NCBI GenBank assembly: GCA_965153355.1
Contig: OZ231126.1
Location: 57,536,001-57,600,000 of the forward strand
Direction: 5' to 3'
From: Flaccisagitta enflata
Taxonomy: Eukaryota; Chaetognatha; Sagittoidea; Aphragmophora
DNA length: 64,000 nt
Under the pieces are notes generated by a model, which was not told where the DNA came from, did not search any database, and was given only the letters and a program-made list of their open reading frames with translations. Shown here one piece after another: positions 50,276-62,973 of this stretch. How positions within the stretch are numbered: position 1 is the first letter of the stretch; each line of letters begins with the position of its first letter. The position numbers and the translations under genes were made by a program.

Positions 50276-50610
50276 CTTTATGATTTAGTCCAAAGTTTTG
50301 GTTAGAATGTTCAAAATCAAGTAGACAAATGAAATACAACTTTTCTGAAGAGAAAATGGAAACGTTTGTTCAATATATTATTTTACTATTTAAACCAAAA
50401 CTATTTAAACCAAAACAAGGAAACTAACGATTTTTGACCATATCATTCTAAACAGTAATAACCCTGCATATTATGAACAAGCAACAGATGGTATTGTAAG
50501 CTCGAATGAAATCCAACGGGTCCTCTCGTCATATAAACATTTTTATGGTTGGCTCCACGTGAAGAGACGATCTGGGGAGAGACCGGGTCCACGCTTCTCG
50601 GCCCTGGATC

Positions 50611-51326
<716 letters not shown>

Positions 51327-51588
51327 TGTTCTTGTTGTTTTTAGAGTTTATTAAACCGAATATAATCTAAACTTAAATATTCAACCTACAAAATTAAACC
51401 GGACATTTTTGAATTCCGAGGTAAATCTAACGCAATAAGAAACGTTTCTCTCCTCTTACAACATTGGTGCCGAAAATAAAGAAAGTCTCAATTTGACATT
51501 CAAGTGTAGCCGACTAGTCCTCCGAAATCGTATTGAAGCCCCATTGACGAAAAGCAGGAATCTCGTGCAAATGACATCGAGGACGAGT

Positions 51589-52852
51589 TTAAAGCTTGAG
51601 CTTGGTTCTCCTCCAGTGACGTCTCTTGGCGTTGTAACGAATCGTGTTGCCTGTTCGCATCCGGATCCACTGAGGAATCGGCCTGTAAAGAACCATTTAA
51701 GGGGATAATTATGTTAAAGTACTCAGTTATAGTTTTTGGGCCAGGGGTGTATATAGTTCTATGATCTTTATTTCCCACCCCCCCCTGCCTTTGATTGCGT
51801 TGCTTTATAAAATCTATGATTTTCTTGCCCTTAAAGCAAAGTGTTTTTAAGGTTTAAATAGTGTTAAATTGTGTTTTACTAATCAGTGTTAATGATTTGG
51901 TACTGCCATCAGTTTTATTTTCCCTAAATTTTCTTTTTTTCTCTTTTTTCCCCCTTAAATTTTCTTCTTCACCTCCAAACCCTTTGATTATTTTTTTTTT
52001 TGGGGGGGGGGGGAAATGTAGAACTATATACAGGCCTGTTTTGGGCAAATTTCCGTGAAATCCGCACTTGTTTCAAAAATTTGACTAGCAAAGAAACAGC
52101 GCACATATTACTGCTCGATGAAAGCAACTAGCAAATATTCCACTTTCTACAGTACGTTCCGAGCAAACCCGACTAAAACAGAATAAATTTTTATTACCTT
52201 AATTTCATTTCCCTAACTATTTTTAATATGTAGATTAATTAAAAGACGCTTAATTCCTTGAACATATTTGGCGGTTAAATAACATAACTCATGAAATCAA
52301 AGTCCATGAAGACCTATTTTAGAGTGTTTTAACCTGGTCCATTAGATTCAGCAAAAAATTGCCAATTTTGAGTAAAAAATCAGCTCAATCAGACGATCTT
52401 TATAAGTTTTATGGTCATTTAAGTTTTATGGGATAGTTATCAATTTTTTTTAGGATAATTGTCTTAAAAAAACTTGATGATTGTAAAACCTGTTAAAATT
52501 GTTGGATTGACCTGATTTTTTTTTAATATTAGGTAGAATTTTTACTGAATCTATAGTCTAGGTTAAAACGCTAAAATAAAGTCTTCATGGACTTTGATTT
52601 CATGAGTTCATGAGTTATGTTGTTTAACTGCTAAATATGTTTAAGGAATTAAACGTCCCTTACTCAGTCTAGATACCAAAAATGCAGCTTAGGAAATGAA
52701 GTTAAAGTATCGAAAATTCATCCTGCAGTTTTAGTGGGGTTTGCTCGGAATGTACTGTACATCTACTGGAACAACCCACCCAACACGCACCTGTTCTGTT
52801 TTTGCTTCTTCGCCAACACCTTTTTAATTTTCAGGGTTTTGTGAGATCCCAT
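51589..52852 (-). CDS. RPL39: 60S ribosomal protein L39 (eL39)
   Basis: Two exons, 52852-52791 and 51682-51589, total 51 aa, equal to human. The sequence begins [20 protein letters not shown] and ends in [16 protein letters not shown]. eL39 lines the nascent peptide exit tunnel. The intron is phase 2 and contains a complete 608-bp foldback MITE (52150-52757), which accounts for more than half its length. Confidence 0.98.
52150..52757. mobile_element. 608-bp foldback MITE, TA duplication (copy 2)
   Basis: Ends CAGTACGTTCCGAGCAAACC and its inverse with one change, flanked by TA on both sides. Same length as 22887-23494 but clearly diverged inside, so an older family. Located in the RPL39 intron. 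Confidence 0.85.
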
Positions 52853-53083
52853 CTTCGCGTTAGATGGGCCTTCAAACGGGCACCAACGTCTCAAATAATT
52901 GAAACTAAAACGAAACGGAACTTTCATTTTTTTGACAATTTGACGATATTTGAAAGCTTTTTAACATAGATGTATAAACGAGCTACTTTTCAGAAATACA
53001 GGAATTTTAGAGAACGGGCCGGGCGGTGGAAGATGTAATTGTCCAACTAAACTTCTTGGTTCCTTTGAGACAGTGTCCCTAGT

Positions 53084-55978
53084 TTAGATCATCTTTTTAA
53101 GGAGACGGTTGACGAGTTCCTCCCGGTTGCCAAAGTCTCCTCCCTCCGTGAAGTGATTGGCCTTCTTGCGCCAGCCTCCTCGCGCGTTGTTCAACTGCAA
53201 AACAAAACACAGGGGAAAGATAAGAGTGCGATAGTGGTTGTGATCATGTGTTCCTATGGGGCGGAGGATGAGGTTTCCAATATTTTTCAAATTTCATCAC
53301 TCCAGCGCTCTTCCACAATGGCTCGGAAAAATACGAGTCAGGTGAGGACAGTTATTACATATTTCTTCAAAATCGAGCCGCGACCTCTTTTAAGGAGGTC
53401 CATCGGTCGGTGCGCCGGTCAAAACGTAATCAGTAATGCTTGAGTCGCACTTCCGCCCCTCCCATCCCAACCTCGACGTTAATAGAATTCGCACAACATA
53501 CCTTGAAGTGCCAAAGAAAGTTGTTGGCGACTTTGAAGTGAGGACCGACCGTGAAGATTTCGTGGATGAGATCCTCAACGCAAATGATTCCAAACTTGCC
53601 TGTGGGCAATTAAGGGAAAGAGAACAGGAAAGAGAACAGAAGGGAAGAAAACAGAAGGGAAGAAAACAGAAGGGTAGAGAACAAGGGGGAGACAACAGGT
53701 TAGAGAACAGAAAGGAAGAAAACAGAAGATTAGAGAACAGAGGGGAAGAAAACCGAAGGGTAGAGTACAGACGGAAAAGAAGGGTGGGGATGGAGAGGCC
53801 AGAGGAAGAGCAAGGGATATAGCACATGCTGATGCACACGTCCTTCACAATCGCTAAAATCTACGTTTCAACGGACGAATGTCTAAGCTTTAAAATCCGG
53901 AGGGCACTGAATCTACCCCCAAGAAGCCTCAGCTCTTGTGTGAAACACTTAATCTCGCACGCATTATGGACCTGAGCATTTACGGTGATGAGCCATGTCA
54001 GGACCATGCTATAACGTGCGAATCACATTGCTACGGAAACAGAGAAACTCACCCAGTCTCTGCTCGATGATTTCGTTGGTGAGGGCGCATCGACGTCCCT
54101 GCAGTTTTCCATATCCGCGTTTGTAAATAAGTTCACGAACGGATTTGAGGTTTGGGTATCCCCAGGCGATGTACGGATCGGCGATTCTCAACATACTCAA
54201 AGTTGCCTTGTTGAGTTTGACGAAAGTGGCGTTGTTGATTTGTCGAAGTCTCAACAGTTGCAAAACCTGTGTAAGTAAAGAGATGTATTAATTTCAAACA
54301 AATTCGAGTTCAACAAAGGGGCGAAGATGGCAATTGAAGACTAGTGAATATGACTAAGTTTAGAAAAACAATGTCTTGTTTCTTCGACAACTGCAAATGT
54401 GGTTTCGCTTCACATGGATATGTAATTGAGATACCAAAATGTGACAAAGTTTTTAAACCTCATGTCGTCTAAACAGTCGACATTACTATCTCCGCCAAAA
54501 GAAACGCGCCACCTTCTATCTAGAATATCTTGGCTTCTAGAGAAACTAAATACTTTAAAAGAGAGGAAGAGATAAATCTTCTTCAATAGAGCTATAAAAT
54601 GGGTCAGATCTGGTCACAGTATCTTGAAGCGTGTAGAAATGGCAAGCAGAGGAAGGAAAAATAATCATATTCAGAATTGATAAAAGATTGTGAAATAAAA
54701 AAAAGATTAAATTTTATATAATTAATACTATCTTTGCTTCGCTTCTGGAGAAGCTGGATACTTTTTCCAAAAAAGCAAATAAATCTTACATTAAAAATTC
54801 TCAAAGAAGGGCACAATCCAGATTCTGTACCTCAAACCGTTTAGAAATGGCAAGCAAAATAGTAAACCTTTTTCAAAAATCATAGGCTTGCAAAAACTGT
54901 GGACAAATAAGAAAAGGTTATCGCCTCTGTTAATGAAGAAATGCAATATAAATTGAATTTCAGATTCACAGTCTCGTTTATTCTTAATGAAAATAACTTA
55001 CTTAACTACCAAACTCTCAGTTACTAAATTTTGTTAGAGTATGGTTATAAATCATATCGTTGCCAGGGTGTCGCGTTTCTTTTGGCGAAGATAGTAGACG
55101 AAATCGTTTTTTTTTCATACTTCGAAGAAAAATGTCGGGTTTACATGGTGCGCCCGGCAATTGAAAGCTAACGACTAAAAACACAATTTGGCCATTCACG
55201 AATATTGTTTGCGAAGACTGACTGCTTACCTACCAAGTTGGAACGCTGATATCAAACAGTTCTAAGTAACGCGAGTCTACAAGCAAACCCCACCATACCC
55301 TAAAACCAGTAAGTCAATACACACCTTTCTGACTCTGGGGTGAAGGCCGTTGATACCGCGAATCCTCATGACGATGGCGAGCTTGGCTTCGGAGGGAACG
55401 TAAAAGTTTCCATGCTTGCGAGCGTCACGAGCCAGACGCAGTTCATCAGCTTCCGCCTTACGGTACTCCTTGACGTACTGCTCGGCGCGTTTGAAGATGG
55501 TCGCGCGCTTCGCTTTGGCCTGGTCGGGCAGCGGATGTGATCGATGGGACAGGCGGGAGAACGCGGATAATCCGGAACAGAGGGAAAGCGTGGTTTCGGT
55601 GAGGGACATAGGACAGGAATAAGTAATCAATGTAATAATAGTATGGCAATATGCAATGCAAAGAAACAAGAGGCCACGCAAGCAGATCAGTAATTACAAC
55701 CTATCCGCATGAAAGTCATAGTTTGGAACAGGTCTGTGAAATAATCATATATATCACTAACACGGCATGACATACTCGGGGTCGATCCGTGCGTTCCGTT
55801 GTCGGTTCGTCATTGTCGGAGATCGATCACGACAATCTCGCCGCGATTTCAAATCTACCTTTTTCTTCTCAAGAAGCGCGGCTTTGATTTGTTTGGCGCG
55901 GAGTTCTGATCGGGCTTTGCGCTTCTTTAACAAAGTTTCAGGAACTGTGGGAAGTTTCGCCGTTTCCGCATCCGCCAT
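53084..55978 (-). CDS. RPL7: 60S ribosomal protein L7 (uL30)
   Basis: Five exons: 55978-55859, 55519-55325, 54266-54053, 53599-53502, 53194-53084, total 245 aa (human 248). It begins [60 protein letters not shown] and [17 protein letters not shown] are family hallmarks. Introns are phase 0, 0, 1, 0. Intron 1 contains a box C/D snoRNA-like sequence. Intron 3 holds an AGAACAGAAGGGAAGAAA-type tandem repeat. First gene of the cluster in the transcription direction. Confidence 0.98.
53630..53790. repeat. Purine-rich tandem repeat in RPL7 intron 3
   Basis: Degenerate 9-18 bp units such as GAACAGAAGGGAAGAAAACA. The strand asymmetry gives spurious open frames. Confidence 0.85.
54530..54870. repeat. 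Duplicated ~240-bp block in RPL7 intron 2
   Basis: CTTCTAGAGAAACTAAATACTTT and TAGAAATGGCAAGC (54536-54650) recur as CTTCTGGAGAAGCTGGATAC and TAGAAATGGCAAGC (54742-54858), with divergence between. Confidence 0.5.
55685..55752 (-). ncRNA. Box C/D snoRNA candidate, U25-like guide (RPL7 intron 1)
   Basis: Sense strand order: box C-like ATGATTA (55748-55742), then TCACAGACCTGTT, complementary over 13 nt to 18S rRNA AACAGGTCTGTGA (target region of U25/SNORD25). Then come a C'-like TATGACT, CTTTCATGCGGA, and box D CTGA (55690-55687). It lies in sense inside a ribosomal-protein intron, the normal home of animal C/D snoRNAs. D' and the terminal stem are weak. Confidence 0.6.
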
Positions 55979-56049
55979 ATTTTATTATCAAATATAAAAC
56001 TAATCTGATCAAGCGAAATGATTAGATGATAGTACAGCTGTTCTTTGAG

Positions 56050-57282
56050 TGACCGTCGGTGGACAAAACAATAGGTATACATATCATACCATTAGCTTTG
56101 ATCCAACTTACTGAAGATGAACAATAAGTTGTTTGCAACAAATGGTGGTTGAATTTACAGCCGGCTGTAATCTTACAAAATTGGAGCATTACAGCCGGCT
56201 GTAATTCAAACAAGATTTAATTCATTGCAGCCGGCTGTTATTTCAACAACTGATAGTCAGGGAATGTAAGCGAATAAAAACCGCTTGAAAAAAACCGGTT
56301 TTTATTGCCGGGTTTTATTGGTTCTTTTCAAAGAAATTTTGAAAAAAACCGACGAAAGTGGTTTTTTTCAAAATTTTGCCCCAAAACAAGTTGCACATGT
56401 GACCAAATTCTAGGATTTCATTAAAAGCTGTAATTCTAACCCTTTTAAAAAACTTTACAGAACATTCAAAGTGATATATTTCATCTTCAAGTCTTCAACT
56501 TCTTGTTTCCTCATATAAAAAATATATAATTCACTGGTAATGCTATCTGACATGGTGAGTGACAACATACTAAAAACAATGACAGAATTGTCAACAGTGA
56601 AACTGACAGTCTACAGTTGTCAATCAGATTGTATATGCATAGTGACAAAAGTGACAACACTGACAATGACAATGATTCTCAAATGATTCTTAAAGTGATA
56701 CTTACATTTATTCATTTTCACTTTTAGCCATGACACCAGCATGATTTACGTCACATGCGCAACTGTGATTGATACAAATTCTTTTTTCAAATTGGTTTTG
56801 TATTTATCAAAACTGGTGAAATATCTTAGATCCATATGAATCATTGAAGCTGAGATCTTGGAAATCAACTACTTACTAATGATGTTCTTCATGTCCAATA
56901 GCTACTAGAAAAATAAGTTCAGTATCCATGAGCAATAATGTCAGTACCAAATAGGCTCAATACCCTCAATGTTTTAAAAACACTTTAACATCATAGCAAT
57001 CTTTTTAGAGTGCTTTAAAATAGTATACACATGTAGAGTGTGGTTTGAAAAGGTCATTTGTAGGTAATGCACTATCAAATTTTGAAAAAAACCGAGCTTT
57101 GAAAAAAACCCTGATAAAAACCGGTTTTTTTAAATAAACCGGGTTTTTTTGGTTTTTTTCAAAATTTTGGTTTTTTTACATTCCCTGCTGATAGTTGCAA
57201 ACAATATTTTGTTCATGAACAGTAAGTTGGATCAGAGTCAACGGTATGATATATATCCCTATTATTTTTTGTCCATCGACTT
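56050..57282. mobile_element. Foldback element split by a hAT-type insertion
   Basis: Outer arms GGTGGACAAAACAATAGG ... GATCCAACTTACTG ... GTTGTTTGCAAC (56053-56137) and the inverse at 57190-57280. The loop carries three ACAGCCGGCTGTAAT palindromes (about 56157, 56190, 56227) and the nested element 56258-57187. Confidence 0.65.
56258..57187. mobile_element. 930-bp non-autonomous hAT-type element (copy 1)
   Basis: Termini CAGGGAATGTAA / TTACATTCCCTG. An exact 8-bp target duplication CTGATAGT lies at 56250-56257 and 57188-57195. Subterminal AAAAACCGG/CCGGTTTTT repeats, possible transposase-binding sites. No transposase frame. Nearly identical to 59342-60271. Confidence 0.92.
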
Positions 57283-58321
57283 GACAACTTTCAGAATTGC
57301 ATTAAATCGTGATACCCGGTCCTCTATTTGAGATATGCCCTCAAGGTCAAAGACCACCCTGAAATCAAAAGCGACTGACACCAGCAAAATCTTTGAGCCT
57401 AATCATTAGGCTAATGTATTCATATTAAGAAATCCGGATTAGTTGTCTGAAAGCACATTACCTACCATCTATTCATGCAAAATTTCATAACACTGGCTCT
57501 AGTTGTCTAGCATCCACGAAATTTTTGAGTAAACAATTAAAACTGATTTAATCCATGTGAGGTTTTTAGAAATATTGATTAACTGACTTCTATAGCTTTT
57601 TCATGAATCAATCAAAAATGGCCAGATTGGTCTTATAAGTAAGATATTAGTCCAGCTTACCCATTTCTAAAAAAGAAAACCCAAGATACTGAAATTCATA
57701 TGGCAAATCAGTTTTTTTCCTGATCTTTTTTGGATTTGAGCAAGTTTTGTGTGACATTACTGGTCATTGATAACCTAAATCTCCACAGAAAAGGCAAAAA
57801 ATTAAATTACACTAAAGGTCAACTCCTTTACAATCATGAACAGTAACGGTTTCTACTCAATCCATGGGAGAATCCCACAGACAGATGTACTGTAAAGGTT
57901 TTGCTGGTATCAGTTGCTTTTAATTGCAAGGTAAAAGGGCAAATTTTCAAGATGTTCAAAGCGCAAATCTGACTGCAGATTCAGAATTGTCACCTGAAAG
58001 CGGCTTCCTTTTTTGATATGCAGATAAGAAGATTGGGCAAACATTTACAAGAGGACCACACTGTTTTAAGCGTCTGTTACCCTACCCTTACCCCTCGTGC
58101 CTATACCCCTACCCCTAAGCCCAACCCTTCCCCTAACTCCCCACCTTCCTCTAACCCCCCCACCAAATGCCAAATGAAGTCTTTATATGGCTCAAAGCTA
58201 TGAACTGGGATATTCAATATGCTAAAAAGAAAATGCCTTTGAAGATGATAAGTCAGAGATGCCAGATGGATATGGACCTTCCAGACGCAATACAATTTTT
58301 CGACCATGGCAGGCAAAAAAA

Positions 58322-59161
58322 AACAAGGCCAACACCTAAGTCGCGTGCAAGACAAAAATAAATGAATTGACCTGACTCCTAATTGTATCTTTTTAATCGC
58401 CTTAGACTGACTAAGAAGGACTTAGAATGACTTAAAATGACTTGGAATGATGTAGAATGACTTAGAATGACTTAGAAGGACTTAAAATGATGTAAAGGAC
58501 AATATTGTTTAAACTAATAATAATAAATTAAATTGACTTAGAATGACTCAAAATGACTTAGATTGACTTAAAACGACAAAGAATGACTTACAATGACTTA
58601 GAATGACTTACAATGACTTAGAATGACTTACAACGACTTAGAATGACCTAATATGATTTAAAATGATATAAAGGATTATATTATATTAAAATGTCAATAA
58701 TGACTTAAAATGACTTAAAATGACTAAGAATGACTTAAAATGACCTAAAATAAATTAGAATTACTTAGAATGACTTAAAATGACTTAAAATGATTTAAAG
58801 GACTAAATTGATTAAAATCACAAAAATGACTGAATGACTCAAAATTACTAAGAATGACTTAAAATGACTCAGAATGACTAAAAATGACTGAGAATGACCT
58901 AGAATGACATAAAATGATGCATAAGACTAAATTCACTAAAATGACTATAACGACTTCAAATGGCTTAAAATGACTTAAAATGACTTAGAATGACTCAGAA
59001 TGACTTAAAATGACTTCGAATGACTTGAAATAACTTAAAATGACTAAAAATGACTTAAAGTAAAACTGATAAAAAAAGTAAAGTGTGACGGACGGACCGA
59101 CCAACCAACCGACCGACCGACCGACGGACAAAGCGGGTTGTAGAGTCGCGTGCACCCGACT
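58322..59161 (-). mobile_element. (GTCY)-type element with AAGTCATTTT array
   Basis: Minus strand: TTTTT-AGTCGGGTGCACGCGACT, TCTACAACCCGCTTTGTCCG, (GTCG/GTTG/GTCC)n, about 60 AAGTCATTTT-like units, then GCACGCGACT, TTAGGTGTTGGCC, TTGTT. Expanded sister of 19830-20200. Confidence 0.7.
58380..59060. repeat. AAAATGACTTAG tandem array
   Basis: Roughly 60 degenerate 10-12 bp units forming the body of the (GTCY)-type element 58322-59161. Confidence 0.95.
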
Positions 59162-59341
59162 AAAAATGAGAGAAGGGAAAAAGCACAAATTTGGAGAACA
59201 ATGACGTTATGCGATAAATACGAATTGATAAAAAAAGATAATACAAGGAGAAAAAATATGAAGGAGAAACGAGAATACAAAGAAATATACCGACAGACGA
59301 AAAGGCGAGCGCGGAGCCTAGAAATGAACGGGAAGGGGGGG

Positions 59342-60271
59342 CAGGGAATGTAAGCGAATAAAAACCGCTTGAAAAAAACCGGTTTTTATTGCCGGGTTTT
59401 ATTGGTTCTTTTCAAAGAAATTTTGAAAAAAACCGACAAAAGTGGTTTTTTCAAAATTTTGCCCCAAAACAAGTTGCACATGTGACCAAATTCTAGGATT
59501 TCATTAAAAGCTGTAATTCTAACCCTTTTAAAAAAACTTTACAGAACATTCAAAGTGATATATTTCATCTTCAAGTCTTTAACTTCTTGTTTCCTCATAT
59601 AAAAAATATGTAATTCACTGGTAATGCTATCTGACATGGTGAGTGACAACATACTAAAAACAATGACAGAATTGTCAACAGTGAAACTGACAGTCTACAG
59701 TTGTCAATCAGATTGTATATGCATAGTGACAAAAGTGACAACACTGACAATGACAATGATTCTCAAATGATTCTTAAAGTGATACTTACATTTATTCATT
59801 TTCACTTTTAGCCATGACACCAGCATGATTTACGTCACATGCGCAACTGTGATTGATACAAATTCTTTTTTCAAATTGGTTTTGTATTTATCAAAACTGG
59901 TGAAATATCTTAGATCCATATGAATCATTGAAGCTGAGATCTTGGAAATCAACTACTTACTAATGATGTTCTTCATGTCTAATAGCTACTAGAAAAATAA
60001 GTTCAGTATCCATGAGCAATAATGTCAGTACCAAATAGGCTCAATACCCTCAATGTTTTAAAAACACTTTAACATCATAGCAATCTTTTTAGAGTGCTTT
60101 AAAATAGTATACACATGTAGAGTGTGGTTTGAAAAGGTCATTTGTAGGTAATGCACTATCAAATTTTGAAAACAACCGAGCTTTGAAAAAAACCCTGATA
60201 AAAACCGGTTTTTTTAAATAAACCGGGTTTTTTTGGTTTTTTTCAAAATTTTGGTTTTTTTACATTCCCTG
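59342..60271. mobile_element. 930-bp non-autonomous hAT-type element (copy 2)
   Basis: Same termini and length as copy 1. The 8-bp target duplication is AGGGGGGG (59334-59341 and 60272-60279). Differences from copy 1 look like single bases and small shifts in homopolymers, so both inserted recently or derive from the same recent source. Confidence 0.92.
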
Positions 60272-60759
60272 AGGGGGGGGTGCTAAGGAAAGTAGTAAGC
60301 GGGACGACCGTGAAAAAAAAGAGAAAACCAGCGCCTGACGCAAACGCTGAAGACGCCAAACAGCTGGAAATGTTAGTCGGATGTACATTATGACGATGGA
60401 TAACACACTTTGATGACGTTAAATTTTTCCCCGACTTCACAAATTTCAGCCACGCCGCATCTCCACGTGCCCGGTGTCGAGCATGTTTTGTTTATATTCA
60501 AAATCAAAACACCGGTCGAATATTCGATAATAATCGATATGAGTTGTATCAATTACCTGATCCCTATGCATATTTAATATAGTCTGTGCTTTCAACATTT
60601 TCAATTGTAAGTTCATTAGCTAAATTTGTTAAATCTTTCTTTCGAATAAATTGGTATAATAGAATTGACATAAACAAAAAGGCATCGATTTGTTAATGAA
60701 AAAAAAGAAAGCAACAAAAGACAAACGCCAAATTTGAGCCAAAAAATGTGAGTTTGAAT
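60272..60759. other. No gene seen
   Basis: AT-rich single-copy-looking sequence between two hAT-type elements. No frame with coding character. Confidence 0.5.
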
Positions 60760-62136
60760 CAGTGTCCCCAAGTTGGATAGTTAGTAGCTAGATCTGGATA
60801 GTAATGGAGGTACCTTGGATAGTAAAAAAATGATTTAGATACCAGCTACTAATCTAGATTCTAAATGAAATTTTTTTAGATAGTGTCGGATACTAGCATT
60901 ATTTTTAAATTTTTGAGTTTTTTTGGTAAAGATAATTGTCAAACCAATCAAGATTTGTAAAAACATTTTGATAATTATCTTAATTTCACTTATCATGATT
61001 TTATTCAATTTAGATTCTGGTTGAAATTACTTATAAAATCATTTCTGATCAACTTACAGTATATATAACAGAATAAAGTGAATTTCTTTTTTTTTGTAAA
61101 ATTATTTAAATGAAAAACTATGACATTAGTGATATGAAATTTGGACAATGTTATGACACCAGGTAATCTGTAACGTAAAACAGTGAGATTAAACCCCCAA
61201 GTTACTTGGAATCGCTCAGGTTTTGCTCGGGGTTGCTCAGGGTTGCTGGGGGTTGCTCAGGGTTTATGTTATTGTTTGTCATGCAGTGAAGCACTACTGT
61301 TATTGATCATACGGTAGTCATTGTTTTTAGCGATGCAACCCCGAGCAACCCCAAGCAAACCCAGAGCAACCCCGAGCAAACCCAGAGCAACCCCATGCAA
61401 ACCCAGAGTTTGGGTTGCTTGAGGTTAACTCGGGGTTAAACCTTGAGCAACCCCTGAGGTTTAATCTCACCTCAGATTAATGGGCGTACCAAGTGCTAGA
61501 CCTATATAAATCAAGAATGAGAGGCTTTGAAGCTTTCACTATCTCTCACAATATTTAACTCTTGCTTTGGGTCAAATTAATCATAAATAGAAAAATTATA
61601 TCCTGGCTGCTTATGGGTAAATTGGCCTTTCTACAATTTTCAGCTGATGATATAACACAAAACCTGGACCCATTGCATACCATATAGAAAATACACAGGA
61701 AAGATTTGATTATCCTCCACTTGTTTCTTTCCTCTATATTTTACTACACAAAATTGTGTGAGCCAAGAAATATGATTTGAATGACCTGATGAGTATGAAT
61801 TTATAGAGGGAGTTTCTTTTGTTATAAAGTTGAGCATTTAGCCGACAAACATGAAGGATCTGAGCACATCAGGTCAAAAGCTCCCAAACTGTCAATTTGT
61901 CATACAAAAATAGAAATAATGATACAAACATTCAATTAAACTATATTCAAGTGCATTCCAGAGGACTGAGCAAAACTAAGCTTTAAAACTGGTTGCAGCT
62001 ATGTCGGCTCTACCTTGTAGTATATTCTTTATGTTTAGATAGTAAACTAGATAGTGAAAGAAAAAATTTAGCTACTATCTAGATAGTAACAGCCATCAAC
62101 TTGGATAGTAGCTCCAAAAATCATTTGGGGACACTG
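60760..62136. mobile_element. 1377-bp hAT-type element with GATAGT repeats
   Basis: Termini CAGTGTCCCCAA and, inverted, CAGTGTCCCCAA. 8-bp duplication GTTTGAAT at 60752-60759 and 62137-62144. Subterminal TGGATAGTA / TAGATAGTA repeats. It contains a nested inverted-repeat element at about 61182-61470. No transposase frame. Confidence 0.85.
61182..61470. mobile_element. Small TIR element of GGTTGCTC repeats
   Basis: Ends GTGAGATTAAACCCCCAAG and, inverted, GTGAGATTAAACCTCAGG. The interior is built of GGGTTGCTCAGGGTT units on the left and their inverse (AACCCAGAGCAACCC) on the right. Nested inside the hAT-type element. Confidence 0.7.
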
Positions 62137-62280
62137 GTTTGAATTATAAGCATGCGGTTGAAGCGTGATGGCCGGATTTGAGGAGGATCGAAAAAGGTTG
62201 ACCCAATTTTGAGGCACTCTTGTAAATGGTGAGGAATTTGAAAGAAATAAAAGACATAGGGAAAAATTGTTTAAATTTTT

Positions 62281-62973
62281 AGTCACGTGCGACGCGACTC
62301 TACGCCCCGCTATGTCGGTCCGTCGGTCGGTTGGTCCCCTTTTTGAGCAGCGGCCCCGAAGGGGTTGATGACCTATGCTTCCACACACATATGGGTAATT
62401 TTCTCCTCCTCCTCCTCTTCCTCCTCCTCCGTCATACCCCCCCTCCCCCCAGCCTCCAGGCCTATATCTCAGCCTGGAGGCCCATATCCCAGCCTCAAGG
62501 CCCAAATCCCAGTCTTGAGGCCCAAATCCCACCCTCAAGGCCCGAATCCCAACCCAAAGGCCCAGATTCCGCTCCCTAGGGATTTGGGCCTCAGGACTGG
62601 GATTTGGGCCTCGAGGCTGGGATATGGGCCTCCAGGCTGAGATATAGATATAGGCCTGGAGGCTGGGGGAGGGGTGGGGGGTGCGGAGAAGGAGGAGAAG
62701 AAGGAGGAGGAGGAGAAAATTCCCCATATATGTGAAAGCATAGGTTATCAACCCCTTTAAGGCCGCTGCCCTGCTCCCCCTCAACTTCAACCACAACCTA
62801 CTTAAGCAGGGCACGGTTACCGCTGACCATCTAACGCTTTTGCGACTATTACTTTTTTCGACATTTCTGTGCTTTTAGAGCTTACTGCTCCTGCCCAAAT
62901 GCTCTAGTGACCTTCTCCAGCACTGCCCCTGCCTACCTGCACGCGACTGGGGTGGCCGTGTATCCGGCCTTGT
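62281..62973 (+). mobile_element. Large (GTCY)-type element, sister of 30305
   Basis: AGTCACGTGCGACGCGACT, CGCTATGTCGGTCCGTCGG, CAGCGGCCCCGAAGGGG, then degenerate 20-bp GGCCCAAATCCCAGCCTCAA units in both orientations, a hairpin module copy (62742-62828), TAACGCTTTTGCGACTATTA and GCACGCGACTGGGGTGGCCG, ending CCGGCCTTGTTTT. Confidence 0.65.
62742..62828 (-). repeat. Hairpin module copy
   Basis: CCGCTGCCCTGCT ... AGCAGGGCACGG then TTACCGCTGACC. It is part of the (GTCY)-type element 62281-62973. Confidence 0.6.

Larger units (their letters stand above)
55979..58320. other. Gene-free repeat region upstream of RPL7
   Basis: Contains a foldback (56050-57282) interrupted by a 930-bp hAT-type element, then AT-rich sequence with a fragment of the GATTGCAGATT family near 57985 and a CCCTAACCCC-like run at 58080-58160. 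No coding frame is supported. Confidence 0.5.

Noticed and set aside
61182-61470. GGTTGCTC repeats as telomere-like DNA
   Set aside because: The word is not a telomere repeat and is arranged as a TIR element with both orientations.
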